Origin: Hemerocallis citrina
Taxonomy: Eukaryota; Streptophyta; Magnoliopsida; Asparagales; Asphodelaceae
Assembly (NCBI GenBank): GCA_017893485.1
Contig: CM030363.1
Coordinates: 174,184,686 to 174,248,685, forward strand
Reading direction: 5' to 3'
Length of the DNA stretch: 64,000 nucleotides
The notes below the pieces were generated by a model. That model ran no database searches, had not been told where the DNA came from, and saw nothing but the letters and a program-made list of their open reading frames with translations. Shown here in pieces: positions 33,991-44,844 of the stretch (position 1 is the stretch's first letter; each line of letters begins with the position of its first letter). The position numbers and the translations under genes were made by a program.

Positions 33991-33994
33991 CACC

Positions 33995-34926
33995 CGGTTA
34001 CTCAACAAGTCACAAACTTAAAGTGCTTTGCATACTCATATTTCAAGTTGCCGTTTGACGTAAAAGTAAACATTTGTGATGAATACCCCTAGTTACTAAG
34101 CAACTCGAAACATTGGAGTAGGTTGACTTTATTCATAAATTTTTTTTTTTTCGTTTTTACTCTATTTACTTAAACTCTGTTTAGGACTAGATCAAAGGGT
34201 ATAATCACAAGAAAAAGCATCACATTTGTCTTTAATGTATAATAGCATGACCCACATAATTTTGTAAGAAATTTTGAAACTCAATAATCTTAAAGTAAAT
34301 AAGTATTCTTACTCTTGCTTTATAAGCAATTGTCTATCCCCAAAAAAAAATTTATTTTCAATGCTTATCATTATAAAGAACTCAACAATGTAAAAGTGAG
34401 TATAATTGAAATCATTTTAAAAAAAAATTTCTTTTTCTTTTAAAAAAAAAAATAATAAATTTGTAAACCTTCCCCCCAAACTTGAATATCACATTGTCCT
34501 CAATGGGAAAGCAAAAGGAAAAACAAAAAGAATGCAAAAGTTCAGAATTTCTCCCCTGATTCATCCTGAAAATTCTGCACACGCAGCGTTCAGTATTTTG
34601 GCGATATCTGGAGCTGTGGATGTCCAAATGGGCTGAAAATTTTTTTTTGCTGGAAAGCTAAGAAGATAGGCTACAATTGCTCTTTGCATCAGTTTTCCAG
34701 ATTCTAAATCCATACTGCTCAAAAACAGCCATCAATAAAAGCATACAAAACAGCTCTGCCCGACGACTTCAAAATTTATGCAATCCTACAAAATAAAATC
34801 AAAAATTGAAATTAAAATAAAATAAACTAAAAGAAAAATAAATCTAAATGCAATAAAAGAAAATATGGGTTGCCTCCCAAGAAGCGCTAAGTTTTAAGTC
34901 TTCAGCCAGACGTGGGGGTGAGATGG
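33995..34926 (-). other. Inverted 3' internal region of the Athila-like element
   Basis: Reading from gag downstream on the minus strand: TTCTTGGGAGGCAACCCA (about 34868-34885), a non-coding 350 bp, a second polypurine-like tract TTCAAGTTTGGGGGGAAGG near 34470-34488, and AT-rich sequence up to the left LTR. This is the expected order after gag in gag-only Athila relatives, but here it runs into the wrong side of an LTR. Confidence 0.6.
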
Positions 34927-36603
34927 TTATGTAACGCCAAGATCCAACAACATTAACACATCCTTTCTAATTTTTCTCTTCAGATGTGGATCAGGTTCAA
35001 GCTCTATTTTGAGGCATTTTCTTCGTGATGATGATGTCTTTGATTCCCCCGCCCCTTTGAATTTATGCTGAAAAAATGAGTAAATAGAGGGTGCAGCATC
35101 CAAATACATAACATTTTCAAAAATATTTTCTTTTTCAGTTTCAAATGTTGCTGTATTTGTTGGACATACTTTGATAGGCAACTTTTCAATTTCGACACTA
35201 AGTTTCTCGCCCACAATTACATCAATTTTACTTACTTGAAAAGATGACTGTTCTTCAGGAGGAGGCTTGATGGAATTAAAAATATCATACGTTACTTGCT
35301 CGTGCTGAATTTGTTCCTCCACAATTTGTTCAATCTCACTTTGCTTTTCAACCACATTCTGTTCGCCATTTTCTTCTTGTGGTTGCTCAGTTGTCCTCCC
35401 GCTTTCTAGTGTTATTACTTTGACATCTTCATTGGGGTTGACAACTGTGTTGCTTGGTAATATTCCTGCAGTTTTTTCATTAATAGTATTTGAAATTTGA
35501 ATAATTTGTACCTCATGATTTTGGATGGAAGTCGAAGTTGAATTTGCAACATTTTGAATTGTCGAATCTGTCTTTTGTATGTATTGCATGAACATCTCTT
35601 CCAATGTCGGCTTCTTTTCTTGCTGTGGAAAATTTTGAGGTGGTATAACTGCTCCTTGATTGTTGTTCCAAAAAAATTTGGGGGTGTTTCTCCATTCTTG
35701 ATTGTATGTGTTTGCATAATGATTGTTTTGCATTTGAAAATTTGACACAAAATTTTCATGTTCGGCATTTGATGGAGCAAAAGGGTTCCCCACTTGGCAA
35801 TCTACACTAAAATGGTTTCCTGCACAAAGATTACAAATGATATTAGATTGAATAGCATTAACATTCATATTACCTATTTGCTTAGATAAAATATCAAGTT
35901 TTGCATTTATATTAGAAATAGGGTCAAGTTCAAAAACTCCAGCCACTTTTCTTGGCATTATTCTTTCTGAAGACCACTGGTAATGATTTGATGCCATCTC
36001 CTCTAAAAGATCATAGGCTGCTTTATATGTTTTGCTCATAAGTGCACCACCAGCTGCTGCGTCAACCATAGATCTATGTATAACTCCCAAACCATTATAG
36101 AATGTTTGCATTTGCAGCCATTTCGGTAGTTCATGATTAGGACACTTTCTCAATAACTCTTTAAACCTTTCCCATGCATCATACAAAGACTCGGTCTCAA
36201 ATTGAGTAAATGTGCAAATATCATTTCTTAGCTTTGCGGTCTTTGCTGGTGGAAAATACTTGGCTAGAAACTTTTGTGCAAGTCCCTCCCAAGTAGTAAT
36301 ACTACCGGGTGGTAGATAAAGTAGCCAAGCCTTCGCCTTATCTTTCAGTGAAAAAGAAAAGAGTCTCAATCTGATTGCATCATCTGATACACCGTTGTGC
36401 TTGAAAGTGTCACAAATTTCTAAAAAGTTTGCAATGTGAGCATAAGGATCCTCGTGCGGTAATCCCCAAAATTGAACAGTCTGTTGAATCAATATAATCA
36501 TCTCCGGTTCAATCTCAAAATCGTCAACTTCAATAACCGGCTTTTTTATGCTTGATTCATAAATCGAGGGCATAGTATAGTCTCTCAAAGGCCCTGTTTT
36601 CAT
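34927..36603 (-). CDS. Athila-like gag polyprotein (558 aa, intact)
   Basis: Uninterrupted 558-codon frame starting MKTGPLRDYTMPSIYESS, about 200 bp downstream of the primer-binding site on the same strand. Residues ~60-200 carry the retrotransposon capsid pattern (DPYAHIANFLEICDTF, RLRLFSFSLKDKAKAWL, LAQKFLAKYFPPAKTA), as in Athila-type gag. Near residue ~260 a CNLCAGNHFSVDC stretch is a CCHC zinc-knuckle variant. The C-terminal half is Gln/Glu-rich and low in pattern, ending in an RRKCLKIELEPDPHLK segment. Gag coats and packages element RNA. Protease and polymerase do not follow, so the element would rely on a partner. Intactness is striking next to the decayed gag of elements A and B. Confidence 0.85.
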   Translation of the reverse strand: MKTGPLRDYTMPSIYESSIKKPVIEVDDFEIEPEMIILIQQTVQFWGLPHEDPYAHIANFLEICDTFKHNGVSDDAIRLRLFSFSLKDKAKAWLLYLPPGSITTWEGLAQKFLAKYFPPAKTAKLRNDICTFTQFETESLYDAWERFKELLRKCPNHELPKWLQMQTFYNGLGVIHRSMVDAAAGGALMSKTYKAAYDLLEEMASNHYQWSSERIMPRKVAGVFELDPISNINAKLDILSKQIGNMNVNAIQSNIICNLCAGNHFSVDCQVGNPFAPSNAEHENFVSNFQMQNNHYANTYNQEWRNTPKFFWNNNQGAVIPPQNFPQQEKKPTLEEMFMQYIQKTDSTIQNVANSTSTSIQNHEVQIIQISNTINEKTAGILPSNTVVNPNEDVKVITLESGRTTEQPQEENGEQNVVEKQSEIEQIVEEQIQHEQVTYDIFNSIKPPPEEQSSFQVSKIDVIVGEKLSVEIEKLPIKVCPTNTATFETEKENIFENVMYLDAAPSIYSFFQHKFKGAGESKTSSSRRKCLKIELEPDPHLKRKIRKDVLMLLDLGVT

Positions 36604-36806
36604 CGTTTGCCATGATAATTTTCTTGTATGTCCTGAAATGTTAGTACTAAAAAAAAGTAATAGAAAAACTAAAAATAAAATAAGAAAAAAAAATGAAAGT
36701 AAAAATAAGTCAAAAGAGGTAAAATAACATTAAAATAAAAATAATTAAAAAAAATACAAACTAGTAATAATCTAGCAATTTTCAATATCAATAAAAGAAT
36801 AACTAG

Positions 36807-36824
36807 TCCCCGGCAACGGCGCCA
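36807..36824 (-). promoter_or_regulatory. Primer-binding site, complementary to tRNA-Asp
   Basis: The plus strand reads TCCCCGGCAACGGCGCCA, which is exactly the 3' end (with CCA) of plant tRNA-Asp(GTC) as I know it. On the minus strand it is therefore an 18-base primer-binding site, six bases inside the LTR end at 36831. Only the 3' 18 bases of the tRNA are present, so it is not a tRNA gene. Confidence 0.85.
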
Positions 36825-36830
36825 AAAACT

Positions 36831-37516
36831 TGGTGTGAATTTTTGCAAGTGTACAAAATTGCAACAAGTAATATAGTAGTGAATAGAGTGTCGAACCCAC
36901 AGAGACTAGATATTTTATTGAGTACCGATATTACTAGATGAATCACTATTTGGACAATCGAAATTAATAAACAAAGAAAACAATTTAAAAAATCTAACTA
37001 ACTAAATTAATGGAGAGGGAGCGGAGTCTGAAAATTGTAATTTATTAATTGCAAGTCAATTCTAGGGTTTTTGATTTCACCTAGTTAATCAAACACAATT
37101 TAAGATTCCATGAATAAAGAATTTATTTTTCCTGGTTGTAGACCAAAATCCCTAAATTATTTAATGCTTTCTCTCAAACAACACCAAAAATATCTCCAAC
37201 TAACAGTTTGACACATCTCCATGCAAATTTAATTAATTGAAGACTCATTAAGTTCTGTGGATTTCTTAACGGCCACATTAATTGCGGTAAATTATCTCTA
37301 ATTTCGCTCAACTAATGGTGTTCAATTTTTATTGTTCTAAATCGCAAATCACCTCTCGGTCTCTCCATGATCCAATAATCATACAAAAATTGGCCAAACA
37401 ATTGTAAGCATTAAGCACAAAAATTAAACACACAACCACAGAAAAATATGAAATTGTGTTCTCAAAACTAGGCTACATCTAAACCCTAGAAAAATAAAAT
37501 TTAGTTCATATTAAAT
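36831..37516 (-). repeat. Third, partial and inverted LTR copy in the Athila-like element
   Basis: Reverse complement of the last ~690 bp of the outer LTRs, starting at the true LTR end (TTCACACCA) and stopping abruptly within ...TAGTTCATATTA. At diagnostic sites (GCATGGAGATGTG; TTCGACACTCTATTC) it agrees with the right LTR, not the left. At 37517 the sequence switches to plus-orientation 3' internal sequence. Confidence 0.85.
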
Positions 37517-37916
37517 TCATCACAAATGTCTTGCATTCGCGTAAAAAGGCAAGTGACAACTTAGAGAAAAGACTATAAAAAAAGAAAAAAAAAAAAAAAA
37601 AAAATCCTCTAGTTTGCTACTCAGTTTGTAGTAGGGAGAAGGGATAATCACAGATTGGGTAGTTACATATTATAATTACATTAATTGCATGACAAATATG
37701 ATTGGGTTTGGAGTTATGAATAGATAATTGCACTGGAGAAAGTGGGTATGCTTGATTTTACTTTATTTGCAATTGTTTATAATTTTAATTGCAATTTTAA
37801 TGCTTACATGATGAGTTCTTAGTGTGATGAGATGAGTCTACTCTTGATTATTTTTCCCTTATTCATGATTCTACTTTTTGCTTGAGGACAAGCAAAATCT
37901 TAAGTTTGGGGGTATT
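37517..37916 (+). other. Plus-orientation 3' internal end with polypurine tract
   Basis: Starts ATTCATCACAAATGT and contains a poly(A) run at 37590-37602. It ends GCTTGAGGACAAGCAAAATC and AAGTTTGGGGGTATT before the right LTR. ATTCATCACAAATGT also occurs inverted at 34072-34087, hinting at the homology involved in the rearrangement. Confidence 0.7.
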
Positions 37917-39432
37917 TGATGTGTCTTATTTTTATATAAATATTTGTATTCAATTACTCATTAAAATTGCTTGTTTTCGATTATATTGTCTAAAATTCAT
38001 CTTATTTCTATAATATTTCAATTAATTACTTATTTATGTAGAAATAAGATTTTTGATGCAAAAAGTAATTATTTTTGATAAAAATCAACAAACAAAGAAA
38101 AAATATTGATTTATTATTCTTAATGATTTGTTTAATTTTATATAGGAGCAAAATACAATTTTAATTGTCAAAAGGGTGTTAAAAGAATAAACAAATTTAA
38201 TTGGATTTTGGTAAGGCAAAAATAAAAATTAGTTATTTTTTAAGTTCATCTAATTAATTTAAATTTAATTATTTATTTTAAATTCTGATTTTTATTCTGC
38301 AGATATATACTAATCCTACTCTACGCCTCATCTACAACTCCTATATAAGTACTCCGAAACCGAAGCAAAGAAAGGGAGAGACGCGGAGGGCGGAACAAGG
38401 AACTCAGCAACGAAGCGAAAAAAAAAAAAAAAAAAACAGCGAAGAAGGGAAGACCCGGTCCTGTAGCAGAAGCACTATAGCGGCACTGTTCATCGACAAG
38501 ACCCGGTACTGTAGCAACAGCAGACAGCGGTACTGTTCACTGACGGCGACAGGGTACTGTAGCAGACAGCAGTTTCGGTTTTTGTTCTCCTCTGACGTGA
38601 TTTTTGTGCTGAGTTCAAGACAGAGAATAAAGATACAGAGAACAATTGTGGTTTGCAATTATTTATATTTACAAAACAGTTTCTTTGTGTTTTCTTTTCT
38701 CTTCTAAATTTAAATATGCAATCATTGAACAATTTTGTTAATTACAATTTTAATATGAACTAAATTTTATTTTTTTAGGGTTTAGATGTAGCCTAGTTTT
38801 GAGAACACAATTTCATATTTTTCTGTGGTTGTGTGTTTAATTTTTGTGCTTAATGCTTACAATTGTTTGGCCAATTTTTGTATGATTATTGGATCATGGA
38901 GAGACCAAGAGGTGATTTGCGATTTAGAACAATAAAAATTGAACACCATTAGTTGAGCGAAATTAGAGATAATTTACCGCAATTAATGTGGCCGTTAAGA
39001 AATCCACAGAACTTAATGAGTCTTCAATTAATTAAATTTGCATGGAGATGTGTCAAACTGTTAGTTGGAGATATTTTTGGTGTTGTTCGAGAGAAAGCAT
39101 TAAATAATTTAGGGATTTTGGTCTACAACCAGGAAAAATAAATTCTTTATTCATGGAATCTTAAATTGTGTTTGATTAACTAGGTGAAATCAAAACCCTA
39201 GAATTGACTTGCAATTAATAAATTACAATTTTCAGACTCCGCTCCCTCTCCATTAATTTAGTTAGTTAGATTTTTTAAATTGTTTTCTTTGTTTATTAAT
39301 TTCGATTGTCCAAATAGTGATTCATCTAGTAATATCGGTACTCAATAAAATATCTAGTCTCTGTGGGTTCGACACTCTATTCACTACTATATTACTTGTT
39401 GCGATTTTGTACACTTGCAAAAATTCACACCA
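37917..39432 (+). repeat. Right LTR of Athila-like element
   Basis: 1516 bp, TGATGTGTC...TTCACACCA, followed by ATTAC. Contains the same poly(A), CACTGTTC repeats and CTATATAAGTACTCC box (near 38340) as the left copy. Confidence 0.9.
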
Positions 39433-39437
39433 ATTAC

Positions 39438-40300
39438 CATGCCCCCCAGGTCATCGAGTCGGTATGTGCCAGGGCCTCTTCGGAGACCTTATATGGGCCC
39501 TCCCGGTTGGGAGCTAGCTTCCTCTTCTTGTTAGGGTCGGATATAGCTAGTTTTCTGAGCATGAGGCCGCTTTGCTTGTTGTTGGTGGGACGGACCTTTT
39601 TGTTGTACAATCTCTTGATTCGTTGTTGGTATATGCTTCTTCTGATGGCAGATTTTTCTCTAAGCTCGTCGATCAGATCCAAACTTGCTCTGAGGTCGGT
39701 TGAGTTGGTCTCCTTGTTGAAGCCCATGATCCTAGGTGAGGGGAGTCCGGTTTCTAAGGGGATGACCGTCTCAGTGCCGTAGGTTAGGTTGAATGGTGAT
39801 TCGCCTGTAGGGATTGTCTGAGTTGTTCGGTGCGACCAAAGGACGCTCGGTAGCTGGTCGACCCACAGTCTCTTGGAAGAATTATCCAACTGCTTCTTGA
39901 GCCCTCAAGGATTTGGTGATTTGCGTTTTTTGCCTGGCCATTTGACTGGGGATGAAATATCGGGGAGAAGTGCTGGTGATGAGCACCCGTGGGATCCCGA
40001 ACCGATACATGATGTGTTTCCAGAAAAATTAATGAGTTTGATGCTCAGTGACCATGGTCAGGGGTTTGGCCTCGATCCACTTGGTGAAGTAGTCGATGGC
40101 TACCACTAGGAATCGCCTTTGGCCTATTGCTTTTGGGAAGGGGCCGACCAAGTCCATACCCCACATGGAAATGGGGGTCGAGCTGGCCAGCAACTGGAGG
40201 TTGGCTTGTGGAATTCGTTTGTCTGAGGAGAATCTCTAGCAAGGTCCGCATCTTTTTACGAGGTCCTGGGCATCTTGTAACATGGTCGGCTAGTAATAGC
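39438..40300 (-). pseudogene. Integrase of element B, C-terminal part, degenerate
   Basis: Best piece is 39434-39889: WSHRTTQTIPTGESPFNLTY, YGTETVIPLE, then an Arg/Lys-rich YQQRIKRLYNKKVR and LAPNREGPYKVSEE. This is the end of the catalytic core and the DNA-binding tail of Tat-type integrases. Upstream pieces toward 40300 (FHVGYGLGRPLPK-like, KADLARD...) carry the rest in shifted frames. Integrase joins the DNA copy to the genome. The reading is interrupted near its end by the Athila-like element at ATTAC and finishes at 32280-32471. Confidence 0.75.
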
Positions 40301-40399
40301 CGTGGTTTAGGGCTTTCCTAGCGAGCGACCTGCTCCCCATGTGGCATCCTCCGATCTTCTCGTGTAGCTCTTTCAGCGCGTATTTGGCCTCGTCGGGGG

Positions 40400-41170
40400 C
40401 CAAACAGTGGAGATAAGGTCTTCCGTCCACCCTTTTTTATGAGCATTTGAAGAGTGTCCCATCGATCATAGTGAATCTCTCTGAACGGATTCTGGTCCTT
40501 CTTGCCTCGGCCCGATCCTTCTTAGAAACTTTTGGGTGGGAGCCATCCAAGTGTCCGATTGATCCTCAACAGCGAGGCAAGGGACCTCGGGAAAGTCGAT
40601 TCTAGGCTTTAGGGGAACTTTGACAAAGACGGTTCAGTGGAGGCCTTCGAAGGACGATGAGGCATGCTTTGACAAAAAGTTAGCTTGAGCATTTTTCTCT
40701 CTCGGGATCCGTTCTACTGAGGCGAAGCTGATGGCGGTTAAGAGTTGCTAGACTAGTGCCAAGTATTGGACCATCCGAGTGTCACGACGTTTATACTCCC
40801 CGGTGATTTAGTTGACCATGAGCTGGGAGTCGCTGGAGGCTCTGATTTTACTTGCCCCCGCCTTATGTGCTAATGTGAGCCCTGCAATCATGCCTCGTAT
40901 TCCGCCTTATTGTTAGAGGTAGGGAAGTTTCGGCATCGGGAATACTGGAGAACGAAGTCGTCGGGACCTTTGAGTATGACACCCGCGCTGCTTCCGACCT
41001 CGCAGGACGAGCAGTTGACATAAACCTCCCAAATTGGCTCCCCTTCCAGAAGTTCGAAAGGATCAGAAATGGTGCACTCTGTGATGAATTCGGCCAGGTC
41101 CTGCCTTTTAATAGCCATTATGGGTTGGTAGTTGATGTCGTACTGGCTCAGCTGGATCGACCACTTGATT
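40400..41170 (-). pseudogene. Second RNase H-like domain of element B
   Basis: Minus frame 40888-41118 reads MAIKRQDLAEFITEC, then WEVYVNCSSCEVGSSAGVIL and NFPTSNNKAEYEA. In Tat-lineage elements this extra (plant-type) RNase H domain follows the normal one. Here the first catalytic Asp of the usual V-D-G-S-S pattern reads Asn (VNCSS), while the Glu of EYEA is kept. Downstream LTLAHKAGA and DSQLMVN readings (about 40790-40870) complete it with stops. The domain supports assignment to the Tat group. Confidence 0.7.
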
Positions 41171-42325
41171 AAGCGGCCAGAATTCTCTGGCTTGTGGAGG
41201 ACGGCCTTGAGGGGCTAGTCCGTGAGAACCTGGATCGAGTGGGCCTAAAAATACAGATGTAGCTTCCATGCGACCATGACCAGAGAGTAGGCGACCTTAT
41301 CCATCTTTGTGTAACGGGTCTCGACTGTGAGCACGACTTTTCTGACGTAGTAGAGCGACTTCTAAACCTCGTCCTCCTCTCTGATGAACACATCACTGAG
41401 CGCGTGTTTCGAGGCCGATAGGTAGAGAGAGGGATTCTCCTGGCTCGGGCTTGCTTAGAAGATGAGGGTTGGCAAGGTGGAATTTCAGTTGGTCGAATGC
41501 CTACTGCTGTGAGTCCCCCCATTCGAAGCCTTTTGCCCCTCGTAGGGCCTTGATAAAGGGGAGAGACTTCTCTCTAGACTTGGAGAGGAAGCGGTTGATG
41601 GCCGCCAGTCATCCCGTAAGCCGTTGAACCTCTTTTATATTTCTAGGTGGGGTCATGTCGATTATGGCCTGAATCTTCTCAGGGTTCGCTTCTATGCCAC
41701 ACTGGCTAATAACGAACTCGAGAAATTTTCCCGAGGAGACGCCAAAAGCGCATTTAGCGGGATTGAACCTCATGTTGTGGAATCGAAGGACACCAAACGC
41801 TTCCTCGAGGTTGGCCAAATGATCCTACCCTCGGCGACTCTTGACAAGCATGTCGTCAACGTATACCTCCATGTTCCGACCGATCTATTCTTTGAAGACC
41901 CGATTGACGAGCCTCTAGTAGGTGGCACCGACATTCTTTAGCTCGAAGGGTATGACCCGATAGCAGTAGAGACCATGGTCGATTACGAAGGCTGTCTTAG
42001 CAAAGTCCGAAGGGAACATCCTGATATGGTTATAGCCCAAAAAGGAATCCATGAAGGTCAGTAGCTCGTGACCCGACGTCACATTGATCAGGGCATCGAT
42101 GCTTAGGAGGGGTAACGGATCTTTGGGTCATGCCTTATTGAGGTCCGTGAAGTCTATACAGATCCTCCACTTCCTGCTTACCTTCTTCACCATCACGATG
42201 TTAGCCAGCCACTCGGGATAGCTGACCTCTTGTATGAACCGAGTGGACAAAGAGCGGACAAAAGTTTGTCCACCTCATCTTTCATTTCATGTTGCCTCTC
42301 AGGTGCGAACTTATGTCGCTTCTGT
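41170..42325 (-). pseudogene. Reverse transcriptase/RNase H of element B, fragmented
   Basis: Frames break repeatedly. 41609-41818 gives the palm/thumb border (LRFHNMRFNPAKCAFGVSSG, KFLEFVISQCGIEANPEKIQ, IDMTPPRNIKEVQRLTG). 41169-41522 lies in the connection/RNase H area. Parts near 42100-42250 contain start-of-RT readings such as FAPERQHEMKDEVDKLL. The order and wording are those of Ty3/gypsy polymerases. Many stops make it inactive. Confidence 0.75.
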
Positions 42326-42909
42326 TAGATCGGCTTGGAGCCCGGGTGGAAGCTCGGTTTGTGCATGATAAGGTCTTCAGAAATCCCGGGCATGTCAGAC
42401 GGGATCCAAGCGAAGAGGTCGATATTCCGACGAATACACTCGATAAGGGTCGGTCTTAAATCTAGGAACAGGGACCGGCTAACACAGAACCATTTAGATT
42501 TGTCTACCGCCTCGAAGGAGACCTCTTCAAATTTGTCCACAGGCTCCGACTCGGACTGGTTTCTTTCGGGCAGAGGTTCTACTGCATCAAGGGGGAATAC
42601 CCCGCCCCCTACCACGGTCATATAGCATAAGCGTGCAGACTCGTGGTTTCCCCAAACGACACCGACCCCAAGATCGGTGGGGAATTTCAGTTTCAGGTGG
42701 TAGGCCGAGGGGACTGCCTGAAACGAGCAGAGGTCAGGTCGGCCGAGAATGGCATTATACGCGGCCTTGACATTGACCACCATGAAGTCCAATGATTCGG
42801 TCCGCATAATCAGGATCGTTTCGGCAGTCACATTAAGTGTAACGATCCCCTCAATTTGGATAGGGACTCCAGAGAACCCGTGAAGGGTGTACTCGGTCGG
42901 TTTTAGCAT
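42325..42909 (-). pseudogene. Protease-RT linker region of element B
   Basis: 194-codon minus frame. It starts with LHGFSGVPIQIEGIVTLNV and continues YNAILGRPDLCSFQAVPSAY, the conserved end of the gypsy protease domain. An acidic linker follows, then NIDLFAWIPSDMPGISEDLI, the start of the RT region. The aspartate active site (D-T/S-G) should lie just upstream, at about 42950-43050, in another frame. Confidence 0.75.
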
Positions 42910-43399
42910 CTCGCGGAGGAGCTTGAGGTTTCAAAAGCTTCTAAGAATAGGATGTTGAACGAGCTTCCATTGTCGATGAGAATTCGGCGAACTTCAAAGT
43001 TTTCTATGACGAGGCTGATGACGAGGGCATCATAATGCGGGAGCTGGATGCCTTCCAGCTCTTCTCCTGAGAAGGAGACCGCTTACTGCTGAACCCGGGG
43101 AGGCGGTTGGTCGTGGACCAAATTTACTTCCCACAGGAAGGCCTTACAGGAAGTGTTGGATTCCCCTTCCATGGGTCCACTATGGACATAGTGTAAGATG
43201 GCCGGCCCCAAGGTCTCTTCGGGCTCAGGGCCCTGCTCGGGTTGTCGGTTGACCATTCGAGGAAAAGGCGAACGCCTCAGATTGCCCGGGTCCCTCCGAC
43301 CTCTCAGGTTAGCCCGGCTGAACTCCCTTAGGTACCCTCACTGGATGAGGACCTCGATCTCGTCTTTAAGGGTGCGATAGTTGTTCGTCTCGTCCCCAT

Positions 43400-44761
43400 G
43401 AACTCGGTGAAACCGGCAGTTGAACCTCTGGTCCCCCTTTTTTATTGTTGCTCAGTCGGGGAGGGAGTCAGACGATCCAATTGTCCTCGATCTCTAAGAG
43501 GATGGCTAATATATTCTGGGTCAGCACCGTATATCTTTCAAAATGGGGGACCGGAGGTGGCCTCTTCTGTTCGGATGTGTTCTTCAGGGTCTTCTTGGCG
43601 GGCTCGGAGTCGTCCGCTTTTCGCTTCCCCTTGGCAGTGGCTTATTTAATGCCCTCCGGGTGTAGATCCTCCTCGACCCGGATGTACTTCTCGATCCTAT
43701 TGAGGAGGTCAAGGAAGTTGACGGGTGGTTTCTTGGTTAATGGAGTCTTTAGCTGGCCGTGGCGAACATTGTGTCGGAAGACTGTAGAAGCGACGTCCGC
43801 ATCGAGAGAGGAGACCGCCCTCACCTCGGTAGTGAACCTCCGAACGAACTCATGGAGGGGTTCTCCATCCTTCTGCTTGAGGTCCAGAAGGGACGCGCTC
43901 GTCTTTTTGAACTTCTGGCTGGTCACGAAGTAGGCTAGAAAGTTTGCTTCTAGTTGGTCGAACGAGAAGACCGAGCCAGGGGTGAGCTTTAAGAGCTATT
44001 CTCGAGCTGGACCACGCAGGGTGGCAAGGATGGCACGACACAGGAGAGGATCTGATGCACTGTGAATCAATATGAGGGTTTTGAACCCTTCCATGTGATC
44101 AGCAGGATCACTCTTACCGTTGCAGGTCTCGAATTGGGGAGGCCTAAAATTCCTGGGGATCTCAGCATGTAAGATTTGAGAGAAGAACAAAGGCCAATTT
44201 TTTCGGTTCCCTTGCCCAGATTGTGTTCCGCCCTCGCCGAGATGGGCAAGGCGGTTCTCCATCTCCTTGAGGCGCCGGAGGACGGCATCATCTCGTTTTT
44301 GTAGGCGAGTCGAACTGTGAGATTCGCTGCCCTGGGCTTCTGGCCGAGGATTGGTGTTGTTGCGCACCTCGGTCCTAGGACCGCCCTGGATAGCTTGGAG
44401 GACCTCGTTCCTAAAGTTTTGGAACTCGGCTCTCGTGACCGGGGTCTGCTCTACATGACCGTGCAAAGGCAGAGGCCCCCGGGGTGAGTGGCTATGCACT
44501 GGTTCTCGTTCTTGGGTCGGCTACCTGCCATGGTTCGGGGCCGAGTTGGAAGCTGTCCCTCCCCTCGACCAGCTGATCTACCGGTCCTGGATTATATGCC
44601 ATAATTCGGGAGCAACGACCGAGCATGAGGCGCTCGGTTTCGGATCCTGTTGCACCATTGGCTCGAGGTTGATTAGAGCCATGGGTGTGCGCATGGCTGT
44701 GAGAGGGAGGAGGGTCTGGACGACGTCCAGTGGTGAGGGCTTTTCTGTCTTTGGGAGCCAT
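43400..44761 (-). pseudogene. gag of element B
   Basis: Starts MAPKDRKALTTGRRPDPPPS at 44761, close to the primer-binding site. 43996-44499 reads RNFRPPQFETCNGKSDPADH and MEGFKTLILIHSASDPLLCR. 43642-43926 reads KQKDGEPLHEFVRRFTTEVR and FRHNVRHGQLKTPLTKKPPV. A histidine/cysteine-poor zinc-binding relic follows near 43400. Order and motifs equal those of Tat-type capsid proteins and of element A gag. Several frameshifts divide it. Confidence 0.8.
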
Positions 44762-44824
44762 AAGAAAGACCGGCTTCGAGATGACGTCCTAGGCCGGGAT
44801 CGGACCGGTGTCAGTGACGTGGTT

Positions 44825-44842
44825 TCCTATAGACGGTGCCAA
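44825..44842 (-). promoter_or_regulatory. Primer-binding-like site of element B
   Basis: Minus strand reads TTGGCACCGTCTATAGGA two bases inside the 5' LTR. Conserved in position with TTGGTACCGTCTGTGA of element A; the priming tRNA is not identified. Confidence 0.6.
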
Positions 44843-44844
44843 CA

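Larger units (their letters stand above)
32472..39432. mobile_element. Athila-like gag-only element with inverted core, nested in element B
   Basis: Outer LTRs (32472 to about 33990, and 37917-39432) are direct repeats in plus orientation. They start TGAT(A/G)TGTCTTATT, the right one ends TTCACACCA, and exact ATTAC duplications flank them (32467-32471; 39433-39437). The right LTR is preceded by AAGTTTGGGGGTATT, a proper polypurine tract. The core (about 33995-37516) is in the opposite orientation: it contains a partial LTR end, a tRNA-Asp primer-binding site and gag on the minus strand. No pol is seen. The outer LTRs differ at only about 1-2% of positions by eye, so insertion into element B was comparatively recent. 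Confidence 0.85.

Noticed and set aside
36807..36824. Possible tRNA-Asp gene
   Set aside because: Only the 3' terminal 18 bases including CCA match; CCA is not encoded in plant nuclear tRNA genes, and the position next to an LTR end marks a primer-binding site.
41624..41941. Plus-strand 105-aa frame in element B
   Set aside because: It is the complement of the reverse transcriptase region, which carries the recognisable motifs on the minus strand.
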